The position numbers and the translations under genes are program-made. This document shows positions 50,604-60,355 of a stretch of DNA of 64,000 nucleotides, one piece after another. Origin of the DNA: Haladaptatus paucihalophilus DX253. GTDB lineage: Archaea > Halobacteriota > Halobacteria > Halobacteriales > Haladaptataceae. The stretch is taken from assembly GCF_000376445.1 (NCBI RefSeq), contig NZ_AQXI01000002.1:427864-491863 (forward strand), given 5' to 3'. The notes beneath the pieces are model-generated. The model made no database searches. It was given only the letters and a program-made list of their open reading frames with translations, and had not been told where the DNA came from. The first letter of the stretch is position 1; the number at the start of each line of letters is the position of its first letter.

Positions 50604-51413
50604 TGGGTATCGGTTCCTTCGTTGTGGAGACAGTTGCTAGTGATGCAATGTATCCGCCCTTATATAGATAGTTGCTAGCGCCGGAGTAATGAGTTTCCCC
50701 TCGACATATGGGGGAGTTTAAACGGGGAGGGGGCGACCGACTTTGCGGCGCATGATACACTCTATTCCACTATATGAATATCGAGTGTCATTCAGAGATA
50801 TGTGGGAAGGAATATCCATTTACACATACTAGTCAGAATTAAGTATATTTTATGGTGAGGGGCACTTAACGGGTCAATTGAGCGGTGATAAACTCGTTTA
50901 GAAATCATTGTCTGACTACCTTTCCAGACATCTATATTATTATTGGGTGAATTTTAGAACGAACGAAGATCCGTCAGTTTATTTTTCCCGTACCCAATCG
51001 TGTTGGTTCTAACCCGGCAACTCTCAGCGCCCCTCCGAGTACCCGGCTGCGCTCCGCGGCGGCTGTATCCGTCGCGTTCCCTTCCCAGTAGAAGCCGCCG
51101 TGCTCGCGGTCGAGACAGCGGGGTACCAGAAATCGAGAACGGTACCGGTCATGATTCGTCGCAACTCGGGTAGAGATGCCTCTGCCAACGAGGTAAACTA
51201 CCCGCTCGTACGAGAGGTAGCTCTCGATGAAAGTATATAAATCCTTCCCGTCGCTCGGGCGATTCCGACGCTCGAAGCGATTGCCGATAATCACAGTCTA
51301 CCGCGTCGTGTTTCCGTGGTTCGCTTGCGACCGAACTGGTGACCTACACGGCGGCAAAAGTCATTTGAATGGCAAGCAACAGTCGAATCCCGTTTTCGGC
51401 TTCAGTTACGGAA
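50604..51413. other. Longest gene-free region, possibly with a decayed gene
   Basis: About 800 bases. The left third (50750-50980) is AT-rich without coding sense. A minus-strand frame at 50974-51294 includes DREHGGFYWEGNATDTAAAE, which is protein-like in part but starts and ends poorly; it may be a gene remnant. The short GTAAACTACCC sequence occurs both here (51190-51200) and in the remnant at 27069-27079, so both could derive from the same kind of mobile element, but the match is short. Confidence 0.35.
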
Positions 51414-52196
51414 CTACTCCATCCAGTCGAGGTACGTCGTGTTGACCTCGATGACGCCCGCGACGTTCCGAATCTCCTGTGGGATGTCCTCGGAGAAGGT
51501 CTCGTCGTCGATTCGGTCCACGGGACCGCTGACGCTGATCGCGCCGAGGAGCTCGTCCATCTCGGTCACCAGCGCGGTTGCGACGCAGCGGACCCCCTCG
51601 AACTGCTCTTCGTCGTCGAAGGCGATGCCACGGGACCGGATATCGTCTATTTCTGCGCGGAGCGAGGATTCATCGACGATAGTGTTGTCCGTGTGTCTGG
51701 GTAATGCTCCCCATTCGAGGGCGTCGTCGATACGCTCGTCGTCCATCGCCGCGAGCATCGCCTTTCCGGCGGCCGTGCTATGGAGGTCCTCTTGGGTCCC
51801 GAGGTGGGTTCGTATCCCCGAGCGGTCGTGATGAGTGGACTGGTAGAGCGTGACTCCGTAACCGCCCCGTTCGACGACCAGACGGGCCGTTTCGTCCGTC
51901 GTCTTCGCGAGTCTATCGACCCCTTCCTTGCCGATTTGAAAGACCTTCTCCCGCTCGCGCACTTCCCCGCCATACGTCAGGGGCCGAAGACCGAGTTGAT
52001 ACTTCCCGTTGCATCGCTCGACGAAATCGTGTTCGAGGAGCGTCGCGAGGTAGTGGTGTATCGACCCCTTCGAGAGTCCCACGTCGTCGCTCAGTTCGGT
52101 AACGCCCATCGGCTCGTTCGCTTCCAGCGCCTCCAGAATCCGAAACGCGTTCCCCACCGATTTGATGGTCTTGCTCCCGTGACCGTTTCGCGCCAT
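51414..52196 (-). CDS. IclR-family transcriptional regulator
   Basis: 260 aa from ATG 52196. Residues 10-70 are the winged helix (KTIKSVGNAFRILEALEANE, VGLSKGSIHHYLATLLEHDF). Residues 85-255 are the IclR effector domain with HLGTQEDLHSTAAGKAMLAA and GVRCVATALVTEM, the region that binds small organic ligands. IclR proteins mostly regulate sugar or acid catabolism. It sits beside a Gfo/Idh/MocA dehydrogenase on the same strand and faces the sugar genes further on, so it is likely the local regulator. An in-frame extension to 52256 contains no conserved sequence and was rejected. Confidence 0.92.
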   Translation of the reverse strand: MARNGHGSKTIKSVGNAFRILEALEANEPMGVTELSDDVGLSKGSIHHYLATLLEHDFVERCNGKYQLGLRPLTYGGEVREREKVFQIGKEGVDRLAKTTDETARLVVERGGYGVTLYQSTHHDRSGIRTHLGTQEDLHSTAAGKAMLAAMDDERIDDALEWGALPRHTDNTIVDESSLRAEIDDIRSRGIAFDDEEQFEGVRCVATALVTEMDELLGAISVSGPVDRIDDETFSEDIPQEIRNVAGVIEVNTTYLDWME

Positions 52197-52274
52197 GACC
52201 TTACCTGTATCCCGTCGATATATGAATGTATCCCTCAATTTGATGGTGTCAAACACCGTCCGTCACTCCGTCCG

Positions 52275-53348
52275 TCACTCGTTGTCGGCGTAGATGCGCT
52301 CGACGAGGCGTTGGACGGCGAGCGCTTGCTCGACCGTGTTGATGTCCGGTGTGTCGTTCGCCGCAACGGCGTCGAGGAACGCCCGTATCTGCTCCCGGTA
52401 CGGGTTGTTCCGGTTCGCGGTGACGGACGTGTCGAGGTAGTGGTCCACACCCCCGCTCCGGGTCTCGAAGAATTCGAGCGTCTGGTCCACCTCGCCGTCC
52501 GTGTTGGGGATGTCCGTGATGTCCAAGAGCGCCCCGGCCTCCGTGCCGTGGATTTGATACGCGTGTACGGAATCGGCGTTGACCGCCCACGCGGTTTCCA
52601 TCGTCGCCGTCCTGTCGCCTTCGAACTCCAGGAACGCCGACGCCGAATCTTCCACGTCGAACATGTTTGCGTCGTCGTCCTCGCCCCACATGTCGAGGTA
52701 CGCGTAGGACTCCTGATTGCCGAAATCTCGTCGCGTGGTCGAAGCGACGTCGGCCACGGTCGGTTCGTCGAGGAAGTAAAAGAGCAGGTCTATCACGTGG
52801 ATACCGATATCGATGAGCGCGCCGCCGCCCGCCAGTTCCTTCGAGGTGTACCACGACCCGCGGCCGGGGACGCCGCGGCGGCGCATGTACGCCGACTGAA
52901 CGTGCGTTATCTCCCCGAAAAATCCCCTGTCGATGTACCATTTGAGTATCTTGCAGACGTTCAGAAATCGGCTCTGAAAGCCGACCATGCAGGTTTGGCC
53001 CGTCTCGGCCGCGGTGTCAGCGATGCGTTCCGCGGACGCCAACGTGTGGGCTAACGGTTTCTCCATGAACACGTCGATACCCCGCTTCATCGCGGCCGTC
53101 GCGACCGGTTCGTGGAACTTGTTCGGCGTGGTGATGACGACGGCGTTCAGGTCCTCCTCGAACAGTTCGGTCGGACTCTCGAAGTGGGCACTCCCGAACC
53201 GCCGCTCGAACCGATTTCGAGCGTCCGGACTCGCGTCCGAACCGTACACTCGCTGGTCGAAATCGACGAGCGTCTGTGCACGGTTCAACCCGTGCGTTCC
53301 GAGACCGACGACCCCGACGTCGAGCGTTTGGTCGTTACGCATGCCCAT
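52275..53348 (-). CDS. Gfo/Idh/MocA-family oxidoreductase
   Basis: 357 aa from ATG 53348 (a second ATG lies two codons later). N-terminal Rossmann fold DVGVVGLGTHGLNRA, the family motif MEKPLAHTLASAE with the catalytic-site Lys, and HVQSAYMRRRGVPGRGSW, GGGALIDIGIHVIDL for the substrate side. These enzymes oxidise or isomerise sugars and sugar alcohols with NAD(P). It is 78 bases upstream of iclR on the same strand and divergent from the isomerase-like gene at 53492, which suggests one carbohydrate pathway. Confidence 0.92.
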   Translation of the reverse strand: MGMRNDQTLDVGVVGLGTHGLNRAQTLVDFDQRVYGSDASPDARNRFERRFGSAHFESPTELFEEDLNAVVITTPNKFHEPVATAAMKRGIDVFMEKPLAHTLASAERIADTAAETGQTCMVGFQSRFLNVCKILKWYIDRGFFGEITHVQSAYMRRRGVPGRGSWYTSKELAGGGALIDIGIHVIDLLFYFLDEPTVADVASTTRRDFGNQESYAYLDMWGEDDDANMFDVEDSASAFLEFEGDRTATMETAWAVNADSVHAYQIHGTEAGALLDITDIPNTDGEVDQTLEFFETRSGGVDHYLDTSVTANRNNPYREQIRAFLDAVAANDTPDINTVEQALAVQRLVERIYADNE

Positions 53349-53491
53349 GGCTCTGGCGGCAACGATATTCAGTTTTCCCTGTCGCCTCCGCCGAGACCGA
53401 CCGCTATCCGACGGCCGACCCGACGGTGTGCGTTTCGATACGATTTCCGAGAAAGCAACTGTTTTCACCCGCCCGTTCGAGTGGTACGAGT

Positions 53492-54223
53492 ATGGCACGA
53501 CCAGCCGTGCAATTGTACTCGCTCCGTACCGTAGACGAACCCCTCGCGAAACTGATTACCCGTGCGGGGGACGCCGGATTCGAGGGCGTCGAATTCGCGA
53601 ACCGAATCACCGACACCGACGCCGACGCCGTGAAAGCGGCGCTCGACGACGGCGGAATCGAATCCGTCGCCGCGCACGTCGGTATCGACGAACTGGAGGA
53701 CGACCTCGACGAGACGGTCTCGTTCTATCGCTCGTTCGGCTGTGACCGGCTCGTCGTTCCGTGGCTCGACCCGGAGCACTTCGAGAGCGAAGCGGCCATC
53801 GACGAAACCGCGGAGCGACTCACGTCGCTCGCGCGGGCGGTCGCGGAACACGACGTCGAACTGGGCTACCACAACCACGACCACGAGTTCGAGACGGTCG
53901 GAGGCCGCCCCGCGTTCGAACGGTTCGCGGAGGCGTCCGGGGACGCGCTCGAACTCGAAGTTGACCTCGGCTGGGCGACGGCGGCGGGCGCGGACCCGAC
54001 GGCGTTCCTCGAACGCTGGAGCGACAGGATTCCGCTCGTTCACGTCTCCGACGCCGACGAGACGCGCTCGCCGACGGAGGTCGGGGACGGCGTGCTGGAC
54101 GTCCCGGCCTGTGCGAGCGCCGTCCGCGATGCCGGTGTCGAGTGGGCGATTTACGAACACGACGAACCCGAAGCTCCGTTGGAATCGCTCTCCCACGGAG
54201 GCGGCGTTTTGGGACGGTTCTAA
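53492..54223 (+). CDS. Sugar phosphate isomerase/epimerase-like TIM barrel
   Basis: 243 aa from ATG 53492 (MARPAVQLYSLRTVDEPLAK). AP-endonuclease-2/xylose-isomerase-like fold with metal-ligand positions in LGYHNHDHEF (His pair), LEVDLGWATAAGADP (Asp) and LVHVSDADE. It ends ALSHGGGVLGRF-like (LESLSHGGGVLGRF). Such proteins convert sugars or inosose intermediates. Divergent from the dehydrogenase at 52275-53348 with 143 bases between, so the two genes probably share a control region and pathway. Confidence 0.88.
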   Translation: MARPAVQLYSLRTVDEPLAKLITRAGDAGFEGVEFANRITDTDADAVKAALDDGGIESVAAHVGIDELEDDLDETVSFYRSFGCDRLVVPWLDPEHFESEAAIDETAERLTSLARAVAEHDVELGYHNHDHEFETVGGRPAFERFAEASGDALELEVDLGWATAAGADPTAFLERWSDRIPLVHVSDADETRSPTEVGDGVLDVPACASAVRDAGVEWAIYEHDEPEAPLESLSHGGGVLGRF

Positions 54224-54285
54224 CGACCGGCGAAAAAGGCCCCGAATTCACGTTTTCCCGTTGCTCCGGTTCCCGACCGCATCGT

Positions 54286-54744
54286 TCACTCCATCGTGAT
54301 CGTGACGAGTCCGCCGAAGTTGAGTATCACTTGCTGTGCGAAATCGCCGAAGAGCGCCTTTCCCGTCGGAGAGCGCCCCGTTCCGACGACGAAGGCGTGG
54401 TCGCAGTCGTATTTCTCACCCGCCTCAACGACGCGGGACCCGCGTTCCTTGTCCCCGACGACGGCGGCGACGGTCGTGAACTCGACGCCCATCCCGTCGA
54501 GGACACCGGCGGCGAACGCCGCGGCGTCGTCGGCCGCCGCCTCCGTGACGGCACCGGTGTCGTAGCTCACGTTCTCGACTTTCCCGACCGATTCAAGCGT
54601 CTCGACGCCCTTTTCGTACTCCGATTCGTCGAGGAAGGTCAGTACCACGAGTTTCGCGTCGGCCGCGGCGGCCCACTGCCCGGCCTCACGGAGAAGTGTT
54701 TCGTGCGCTTCCGTCTCGTCGATGGCTATCACTCCACGTTTCAT
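54286..54744 (-). CDS. Single-domain UspA protein
   Basis: 152 aa from ATG 54744 (MKRGVIAIDETEAHETLLRE). One Usp domain with the loop VVGTGRSPTGKALFGDFAQQVI; the Gly spacing is like that of ATP-binding UspAs but the final [ST] position is Phe-Gly-Asp, so nucleotide binding is less sure. The longer open frame upstream overlaps the next gene's promoter region and is not coding. It lies convergent to the TIM-barrel gene. Confidence 0.88.
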   Translation of the reverse strand: MKRGVIAIDETEAHETLLREAGQWAAAADAKLVVLTFLDESEYEKGVETLESVGKVENVSYDTGAVTEAAADDAAAFAAGVLDGMGVEFTTVAAVVGDKERGSRVVEAGEKYDCDHAFVVGTGRSPTGKALFGDFAQQVILNFGGLVTITME

Positions 54745-54874
54745 ACCCACGGTAGGCGAATCGACCACTATAAAATAACGGGGTAGTGGCAACGAACGAA
54801 TCCGGTGAGACGGAAAACGGGGCGCAACAGGGGAAACCACTATGATACCGCTCTCCCACTGAGTACATGTCTCA

Positions 54875-55981
54875 ATGAGTGAGCACACCGTCGCGATAGT
54901 CGGGACTGGGCCAGACCCATCCAACCCGACCGTCAAAGGATTCGCTATGGGGTATCGACACGCGGAAGCGTACACGAACCACGACGACTGCCGCCTCGTC
55001 GGCTGTGCGGATATCGTCCCGGAGAACGCCGTAGCCTTCGCCGACGCGTTCGACATTCCGGACGACGGTATCTTCGAATCGTACGAGAAGATGCTCGACG
55101 CGCTGGAACCGGACATCGTAAGCGTCACCGTTCCACCCGCAATACACGCCGATATCGTCGTCGGCTGTGCTCGGCGCGACGTCGAAGCGATTCACTGCGA
55201 GAAACCGATGGCGACCGAATGGGCGGACGCCAGACGGATGGTACAGGAGTGTCACCGTCGAGATGTCCAACTGACGTTCAACCGACAGCGGCGCTTCGGC
55301 CGTCCGTTCACGGAGGCCAAACGGCTGCTCGATGCGGGAGAAATCGGCGAGCTTCGTCGTGTCGAAATCGGCTGGGGCGACTTCTACGACACCGGCGCGC
55401 ACACCGTCGACCTCGCCGGAATGTTCAACGACGACCGACCGGCCGAGTGGGTCATCGCGGGGTTGGACTACCGGGACGAGGACGTTCGGTTCGGCGTGCA
55501 TCAGGAGAACCAGATGTGGGCGCAGTGGCGCTACACGAACGGCGTGTACGGCATGGCTTCCACCGAACCCGAGGCGGAATTCGTCGGCGCGGCGCTCCTT
55601 CTCCGCGGAACGGAGGGCATCATCAGAATCGACGCGACCGACGGTCCGATGCTCGAACTCGAACGGGGCGGGACCAAAACGGAAATCGACGTCGGCGGCG
55701 AAACGATGCACCACACGGGAGCGGAGGAGGGACGATACGGCTCCGAGTTCCACGACCGTGCGGTCGCAGAAATCGTCGATTCGCTCGAAACGGGTGCGGA
55801 ATCTACCATCAGCGGCCGCATCGGACTCAACACGACCGAGATACTGTTCGCGGGCTACGAATCGGTACGCCGTCGCGGACGGGTGGACTTACCTCTCGAC
55901 ATCGATGACAACCCGCTCACATCGATGGTGGATTCGGGTGCTATCGTCCCCGAACCAGCTCCCGAGGAAGCCGAACAGTAG
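54875..55981 (+). CDS. Gfo/Idh/MocA-family oxidoreductase
   Basis: 368 aa. Rossmann fold TVAIVGTGPDPSNP with an insertion after the Gly motif, then VTVPPAIHADIVVGC, the catalytic-site HCEKPMATEWADARRM, and RRFGRPFTEAKRLL. The C-terminal domain is a beta sheet ending in DLPLDIDDNPLTSMVDSG. Differences from the protein at 52275 are large, so they are not recent duplicates and may act on different substrates. A TATGATACCG patch and a start at 54875 give a short leader. It is convergent with the Dpp-type transporter operon. Confidence 0.92.
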   Translation: MSEHTVAIVGTGPDPSNPTVKGFAMGYRHAEAYTNHDDCRLVGCADIVPENAVAFADAFDIPDDGIFESYEKMLDALEPDIVSVTVPPAIHADIVVGCARRDVEAIHCEKPMATEWADARRMVQECHRRDVQLTFNRQRRFGRPFTEAKRLLDAGEIGELRRVEIGWGDFYDTGAHTVDLAGMFNDDRPAEWVIAGLDYRDEDVRFGVHQENQMWAQWRYTNGVYGMASTEPEAEFVGAALLLRGTEGIIRIDATDGPMLELERGGTKTEIDVGGETMHHTGAEEGRYGSEFHDRAVAEIVDSLETGAESTISGRIGLNTTEILFAGYESVRRRGRVDLPLDIDDNPLTSMVDSGAIVPEPAPEEAEQ

Positions 55982-56077
55982 ACGGAGAACTGTCTTTTCG
56001 CGTCGTTCGACGCCGTTCGACTGGTTTTCCGGTGGCGGAATCGAAAACGGGTTGCGGAAACGGGTACAGCGCTCGAA

Positions 56078-57190
56078 TCAGTCCATCTCGACGCCGCCGC
56101 TCGTCGAACCGGGGTCGGACTCGGGTTCCACGCCGTCGAGTGGCTCGCTGTTCCAGTACTCGTGTCGCTCGTCGGCCCGGAAACACGCCGCTTCCGACGA
56201 TTCATCGACCGAAATCGGGTCGGGCGTCTCGCGCGTACAGACTTCCCGCGCCTTCGGACAGCGCGTGTGGAACCGACAGCCCGAGGGCGGGTTTATCGGG
56301 TCTGGAACGTCGATCTTCCGCATCGGGAAGTCGCTCGTGACGGACATGTTCATACCGAGGTTCGGCGTCGCCCAGCGGAGCACCTCGGTGTACGGGTGCT
56401 GTGGGTTCTGGATGAGTCGCTCGGCGGGACCGAGCTCTGCGAGCTTCCCGAGGTACATCACGCCGATTCTCCCCCCGCCGTGTTCGGTGAAGTAGCGGGC
56501 GTTCGAGAGGTCGTGCGAGATGAACACGTAGGACGTGTCGAACACGTCCTGCAGTTCGAGCATGAGGTCCATCATCTCGACGCGCAACGAGACGTCCAGC
56601 GCGCTGATGGCCTCGTCCGCCAGAATCACGTCCGGGTTCATCAACAGCGCGCGGCTGAGGACGACGCGCTGTTTCTCCCCGCCCGACAGTTGATGGGGGT
56701 AGCGCTCGGCGAAGTCCGGTGCCGGACTCATGCCAACTCTGTCGAGCAGCGAGTAGATTCGCTCCCGTCGCTCGCCGGTGCTGAGACCGGGACTGACCTG
56801 CCGGAGCGGTTCGGAGAGGATGGACACGATGCGACGGTTGGGATTCAGCGAACTCCCCGGGTCTTGGTGGATTATCTGTAGCGACCGGCGCACGTCGCTC
56901 CACGCGATGTCCGCGTCGCTGTTTCCGTCCCGGATATCCCAGATGTCGTGGCCCTTGTACTCGACGCTCCCGGCGGTCGGCCGTTGGAGTCCGATGGCCG
57001 TCTTGCCGAGCGTCGTCTTTCCGCACCCGGACTCGCCGACGAGCGAAATGACGTCGTTTTCCTCGATGTCGATGGTGACTCCATCGACGGCGCGGACAGT
57101 CTGTGCCTCCCCGTCGAAATCGAGGAGTCCGGGCTCGTTCTCGAAGTGGACCTCCACGTTCTTCAGTGAGAGGAGCGGCGCGTCGCTCAC
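56078..57190 (-). CDS. Dpp/Opp-type ABC transporter ATP-binding protein (second ATPase)
   Basis: 370 aa. Walker A GESGCGKTTLG, signature LSGGEKQRV, Walker B VILADEAISALD, and the C-terminal oligopeptide/dipeptide extension with the Cys cluster FHTRCPKAREVC that in this family binds an Fe-S centre. The switch His is in SHDLSNAR. It pairs with the ATPase at 57187-58266 and shares a four-base ATGA overlap with it. Last gene of a five-gene importer operon. Substrate could be peptides or oligosaccharides; in archaea several Opp-like systems import sugars, and sugar genes are adjacent. Confidence 0.95.
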   Translation of the reverse strand: MSDAPLLSLKNVEVHFENEPGLLDFDGEAQTVRAVDGVTIDIEENDVISLVGESGCGKTTLGKTAIGLQRPTAGSVEYKGHDIWDIRDGNSDADIAWSDVRRSLQIIHQDPGSSLNPNRRIVSILSEPLRQVSPGLSTGERRERIYSLLDRVGMSPAPDFAERYPHQLSGGEKQRVVLSRALLMNPDVILADEAISALDVSLRVEMMDLMLELQDVFDTSYVFISHDLSNARYFTEHGGGRIGVMYLGKLAELGPAERLIQNPQHPYTEVLRWATPNLGMNMSVTSDFPMRKIDVPDPINPPSGCRFHTRCPKAREVCTRETPDPISVDESSEAACFRADERHEYWNSEPLDGVEPESDPGSTSGGVEMD

Positions 57191-58266
57191 CGGTCCTCAC
57201 CTCCCGGCCGTTCGGACGGATGTTCCAATAGGTCTTCGTAGTTCAACGCTATTTCCTCCCGTGCTTCCTCCCAGTGGAAACACGCGGCCGCGTGGTTCGG
57301 CGACGGCGTTTCGAACGCTGGGTCGTTTCGGACGCACTCGCTGGTTGCGAGCGGGCACCGCGGATGGTACGAACAGCCGTCCGGGACGTTGATGGGTGCA
57401 GGACTCTGGCCTTCGATGGGACGCATCTCCTCCAGCGGCGCGTTCAGACTCGGCGTCGAGTTCAGCAGCGCCCGCGTGTACGGATGTGCCGCGTCGTCGA
57501 CTATCTCCTCGGCCGGTCCGACTTCCACGATGTCGAAGGCGTACATCACCGCGAGCCTGTCCGCCAGCGCGGCAACGAGCGGCAGGTCGTGGGTGATGAA
57601 CACCATCGTCAGGTCGTACTTCTCCCGAAGCTCCTTCAGCAGGATGAGAATTGACTGTTGCATCAGCAGGTCGAGCGCGGCGGTCGGTTCGTCCATCACG
57701 AGGATATCGGGTTCCAGCACCAGCGACAGCGCGAGGAGCGCCCGCTGTTGCATGCCGCCGGAGAGTTCGTGTGGGTACGAAGCGAGGACGCGCTCGGGGT
57801 CGAGGTAGAGGTCCGAGAGGAGTTCTCGCGCCCGCTCCATTCCCGCCGTTCGGTCGGCGTCGTGCGCGTCCAACGTGTCGTGGAAGTGGTCACCGATGGA
57901 CATCGTTGGATTGAACGAACTCATCGCACCCTGGAACACCATCGATATCTGCTCCCAGCGCATCGACCGTAGTCCTTCGTCGCTCTGTTCGAGGACGTCG
58001 ATTTCCGTCCCCCCGTCCGGGCGGTAGACGACCCGTCCTTCGAGTATCCCGGGGTCGGGAATGGCATCGAGGATGGTCTCGGCGAACATCGATTTGCCGG
58101 ACCCGCTCTCGCCCACGACGCCGACGATTTCGTTGCGCCCGATGTCGAGACTTACGTCGTTCAGGACGTACGACTCGCCGTCGTCGTAGGTGACCGACGC
58201 GTTCTGTATACTCAGTATCGGATCCGTTACCTCGGAGGAGTGAACGTTCGTTTGTTCGGATATCAT
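57187..58266 (-). CDS. Dpp/Opp-type ABC transporter ATP-binding protein (first ATPase)
   Basis: 359 aa from ATG 58266. Walker A GESGSGKSMFA, signature LSGGMQQRA, Walker B ILVMDEPTAALD, switch His in THDLPLV. The C-terminal extension carries YHPRCPLATSEC, the Cys motif of the family. It overlaps both neighbours by four bases (ATGA), so ATPase and permease synthesis are coupled. The two different ATPases form the heterodimer typical of Dpp/Opp importers. Confidence 0.95.
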   Translation of the reverse strand: MISEQTNVHSSEVTDPILSIQNASVTYDDGESYVLNDVSLDIGRNEIVGVVGESGSGKSMFAETILDAIPDPGILEGRVVYRPDGGTEIDVLEQSDEGLRSMRWEQISMVFQGAMSSFNPTMSIGDHFHDTLDAHDADRTAGMERARELLSDLYLDPERVLASYPHELSGGMQQRALLALSLVLEPDILVMDEPTAALDLLMQQSILILLKELREKYDLTMVFITHDLPLVAALADRLAVMYAFDIVEVGPAEEIVDDAAHPYTRALLNSTPSLNAPLEEMRPIEGQSPAPINVPDGCSYHPRCPLATSECVRNDPAFETPSPNHAAACFHWEEAREEIALNYEDLLEHPSERPGGEDR

Positions 58267-59312
58267 TGTGACATCACCTCGGTGTTCTCGTCTGACTCTT
58301 CGAGCGACGACGATTCTCCCGCGAGACGGGTTCTGACGCGGGGGTTGAACACGCGGTCGAGACCCTGTGCGAGCAGGATGAGCGACAGCGCGATACCCAT
58401 TATCATGACCATCGGCACGACCAGTTGGTACAGCGCGCTCGTCCCGACGAGGGCACCGGCCTGCTTGTACGCGTTGTTCAGCTGGATTCCCCAGTTCGGA
58501 ACCGACGTCGGGAGGATTCCCAGATAGTAGAGACCGACCGACGTGAAGACGACGTACCGGGCCGCGTTGGCGAAGTTGACCAGCACGAACGGCATCAGGT
58601 TCGGGATGATGTCCTTGAACAGGATGCGCGGCGTGCTGACGCCCATCGTCCGCGAGGCCTCCACGTAGGACGCCTCGCGCAGGGTGAGCACTTGGGACCG
58701 GATGGACCGTCCCAACCCGGCCCAGTAGTTGACGGTGATGAGGATGCCGATGAGGACGGGGTTGTCCGGTCGAAAGACCACGGCCAACACCATGATGAGG
58801 GGAAGCCCCGGAATCGTCATCGCGATGTCGGAAAACGACGTCAGCACGGCGTCGACGGTTCCGCCGCTGTACCCGGCGACGGTCCCGATGACCAGCGCGA
58901 TGGCGGTCGCGAAGATGCCGCCGGTTGCGATCATGATGAGCATCGATGGCGTCGCGTGAATCGCCATCGCCAGCACGTCCACGCCGGACTGGGTGGACCC
59001 CAGCGGCGCGCTCCAGTCCTGAAACGGCGCGAGATTCCGCGGCACTTGGTTCGAAATCGGCTCGGGGTAGAACCACGCGCCGACGGTTCCGATGAGGATG
59101 TAGACGGTGAGGATGATACCGCCGATGCGGGTTCGGCGGTCGTCCCACGCGACGAGGCCCGGCTTGTAGACGAACTCCGTGTAGAAGTCCCCGAGTCGTT
59201 CCTTCCACGTGACCTCGACGTCCGAGGTGGTCGTCTCGAAGCTGAACTCCTCGACCCTCGACCCGCCGTCGGCGACGGCGTTCGAGTCGTCAGTACGCTT
59301 CACTGGAATCAC
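58263..59312 (-). CDS. Dpp/Opp-type ABC transporter permease (DppC-like)
   Basis: 349 aa with GTG start at 59312. A long cytoplasmic N-terminus (about 65 aa) precedes six helices. The EAA loop signature of binding-protein-dependent permeases, EASRTMGVSTPRILFKDIIP, lies near residue 220. The C-terminus is acidic (SLEESDENTEV). It overlaps the upstream permease by 23 bases. DppC-like partner of the permease at 59290. Confidence 0.94.
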   Translation of the reverse strand: MIPVKRTDDSNAVADGGSRVEEFSFETTTSDVEVTWKERLGDFYTEFVYKPGLVAWDDRRTRIGGIILTVYILIGTVGAWFYPEPISNQVPRNLAPFQDWSAPLGSTQSGVDVLAMAIHATPSMLIMIATGGIFATAIALVIGTVAGYSGGTVDAVLTSFSDIAMTIPGLPLIMVLAVVFRPDNPVLIGILITVNYWAGLGRSIRSQVLTLREASYVEASRTMGVSTPRILFKDIIPNLMPFVLVNFANAARYVVFTSVGLYYLGILPTSVPNWGIQLNNAYKQAGALVGTSALYQLVVPMVMIMGIALSLILLAQGLDRVFNPRVRTRLAGESSSLEESDENTEVMSQ

Positions 59313-60294
59313 CCGATTGAACCCGCGGGTCGATCCTTCCGTAACTCAGGTCGGCGATGTACACCGAGAGCACGAGCGCCGTCGTGATGACGAGGAAGAT
59401 ACCCATCATCAGCGGATAGTCGCGGTTCTGTAACCCCTGAAACAGGTAGTAGCCGACGCCCGGATAGGTGAATATCTGTTCGAGGATGACGGACCCGCCG
59501 AGGTTGAACCCGATGAGGGTCAGAAAGCCCGTGTACATCGGGAGGACGGCGTTCCGTCCCACGTACCACACCGAGATGCGGCGGTCCGAGAGGCCGCGAA
59601 GTCGTGCGACCCGAACGTAGTCCTCGCCGAGCACCTGAATGCTGTTCCCCCGCATCGCGAGCGCCTGCAATCCGGCTCCGGAAATGACGAGGGAGACGAT
59701 GGGCAGGAACGCGTGATAGAGTGCGTCGGTGACGAACTGGAGCGTGAATCCGGGTTCGACGCCGGGGCTGAGCCGATACCGAACCGGCAGCACCTGAAAC
59801 TTGTATCCGAGCAGGACTACCAGCCCGATGGCGAGGACGTAGAACGGTATCGAGGAGAGCAGAATCGACAGGCTGCTCGATACCATGTCGAATCTGGTTC
59901 CTTCCTTGTACGCCATCAATGCGCCCCAGACGATGGCGATGGCGAAGATGATTATCGTCGCCGTCACCATGACGAATATCGTCCACGGTAGCGCTTCGCC
60001 GATGATGCTCGCGACCGTTCGCGGGTACGTGAACGACTTCCCCATGTCGCCGTGGAGCAGCGCCGTGATGTAATCGAAGTACTGGGCGTAGAGCGGCGCG
60101 TCCGGTTGGAGGTTCTGGTACGTCTCGATGATGGAGTTGATCTGCTGTGGCGGGTATCCCTGTCGGATCAACTTTCCTCGGAGCTGGGTCAACGGCCCTC
60201 CCGGCAACAGCCGAATCATGCCGAACGTGAGCGTGACGACGAGCCAGAGGGTCAGAAGCGCCCGTGCCGTTCGTTTAACGTAGTAGTTGGCCAT
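59290..60294 (-). CDS. Dpp/Opp-type ABC transporter permease (DppB-like)
   Basis: 334 aa. It opens with YYVKRTARALLTLWLVVTLTFGMIRLLPGGP-like DppB sequence (here visible as ALLTLWLVVTLTFGMIRLLP), then about five more helices, and the EAA loop YVRVARLRGLSDRRISVWYV near residue 215. It is preceded 61 bases upstream by the binding-protein gene, so the operon runs binding protein, permease B, permease C, ATPase D, ATPase F. Confidence 0.94.
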   Translation of the reverse strand: MANYYVKRTARALLTLWLVVTLTFGMIRLLPGGPLTQLRGKLIRQGYPPQQINSIIETYQNLQPDAPLYAQYFDYITALLHGDMGKSFTYPRTVASIIGEALPWTIFVMVTATIIIFAIAIVWGALMAYKEGTRFDMVSSSLSILLSSIPFYVLAIGLVVLLGYKFQVLPVRYRLSPGVEPGFTLQFVTDALYHAFLPIVSLVISGAGLQALAMRGNSIQVLGEDYVRVARLRGLSDRRISVWYVGRNAVLPMYTGFLTLIGFNLGGSVILEQIFTYPGVGYYLFQGLQNRDYPLMMGIFLVITTALVLSVYIADLSYGRIDPRVQSGDSSEAY

Positions 60295-60355
60295 GGTTTC
60301 GATATATCCTTCGCAGTGGTATATGGTGTGGATGCGTTATTTCGTTATCCGTAGT

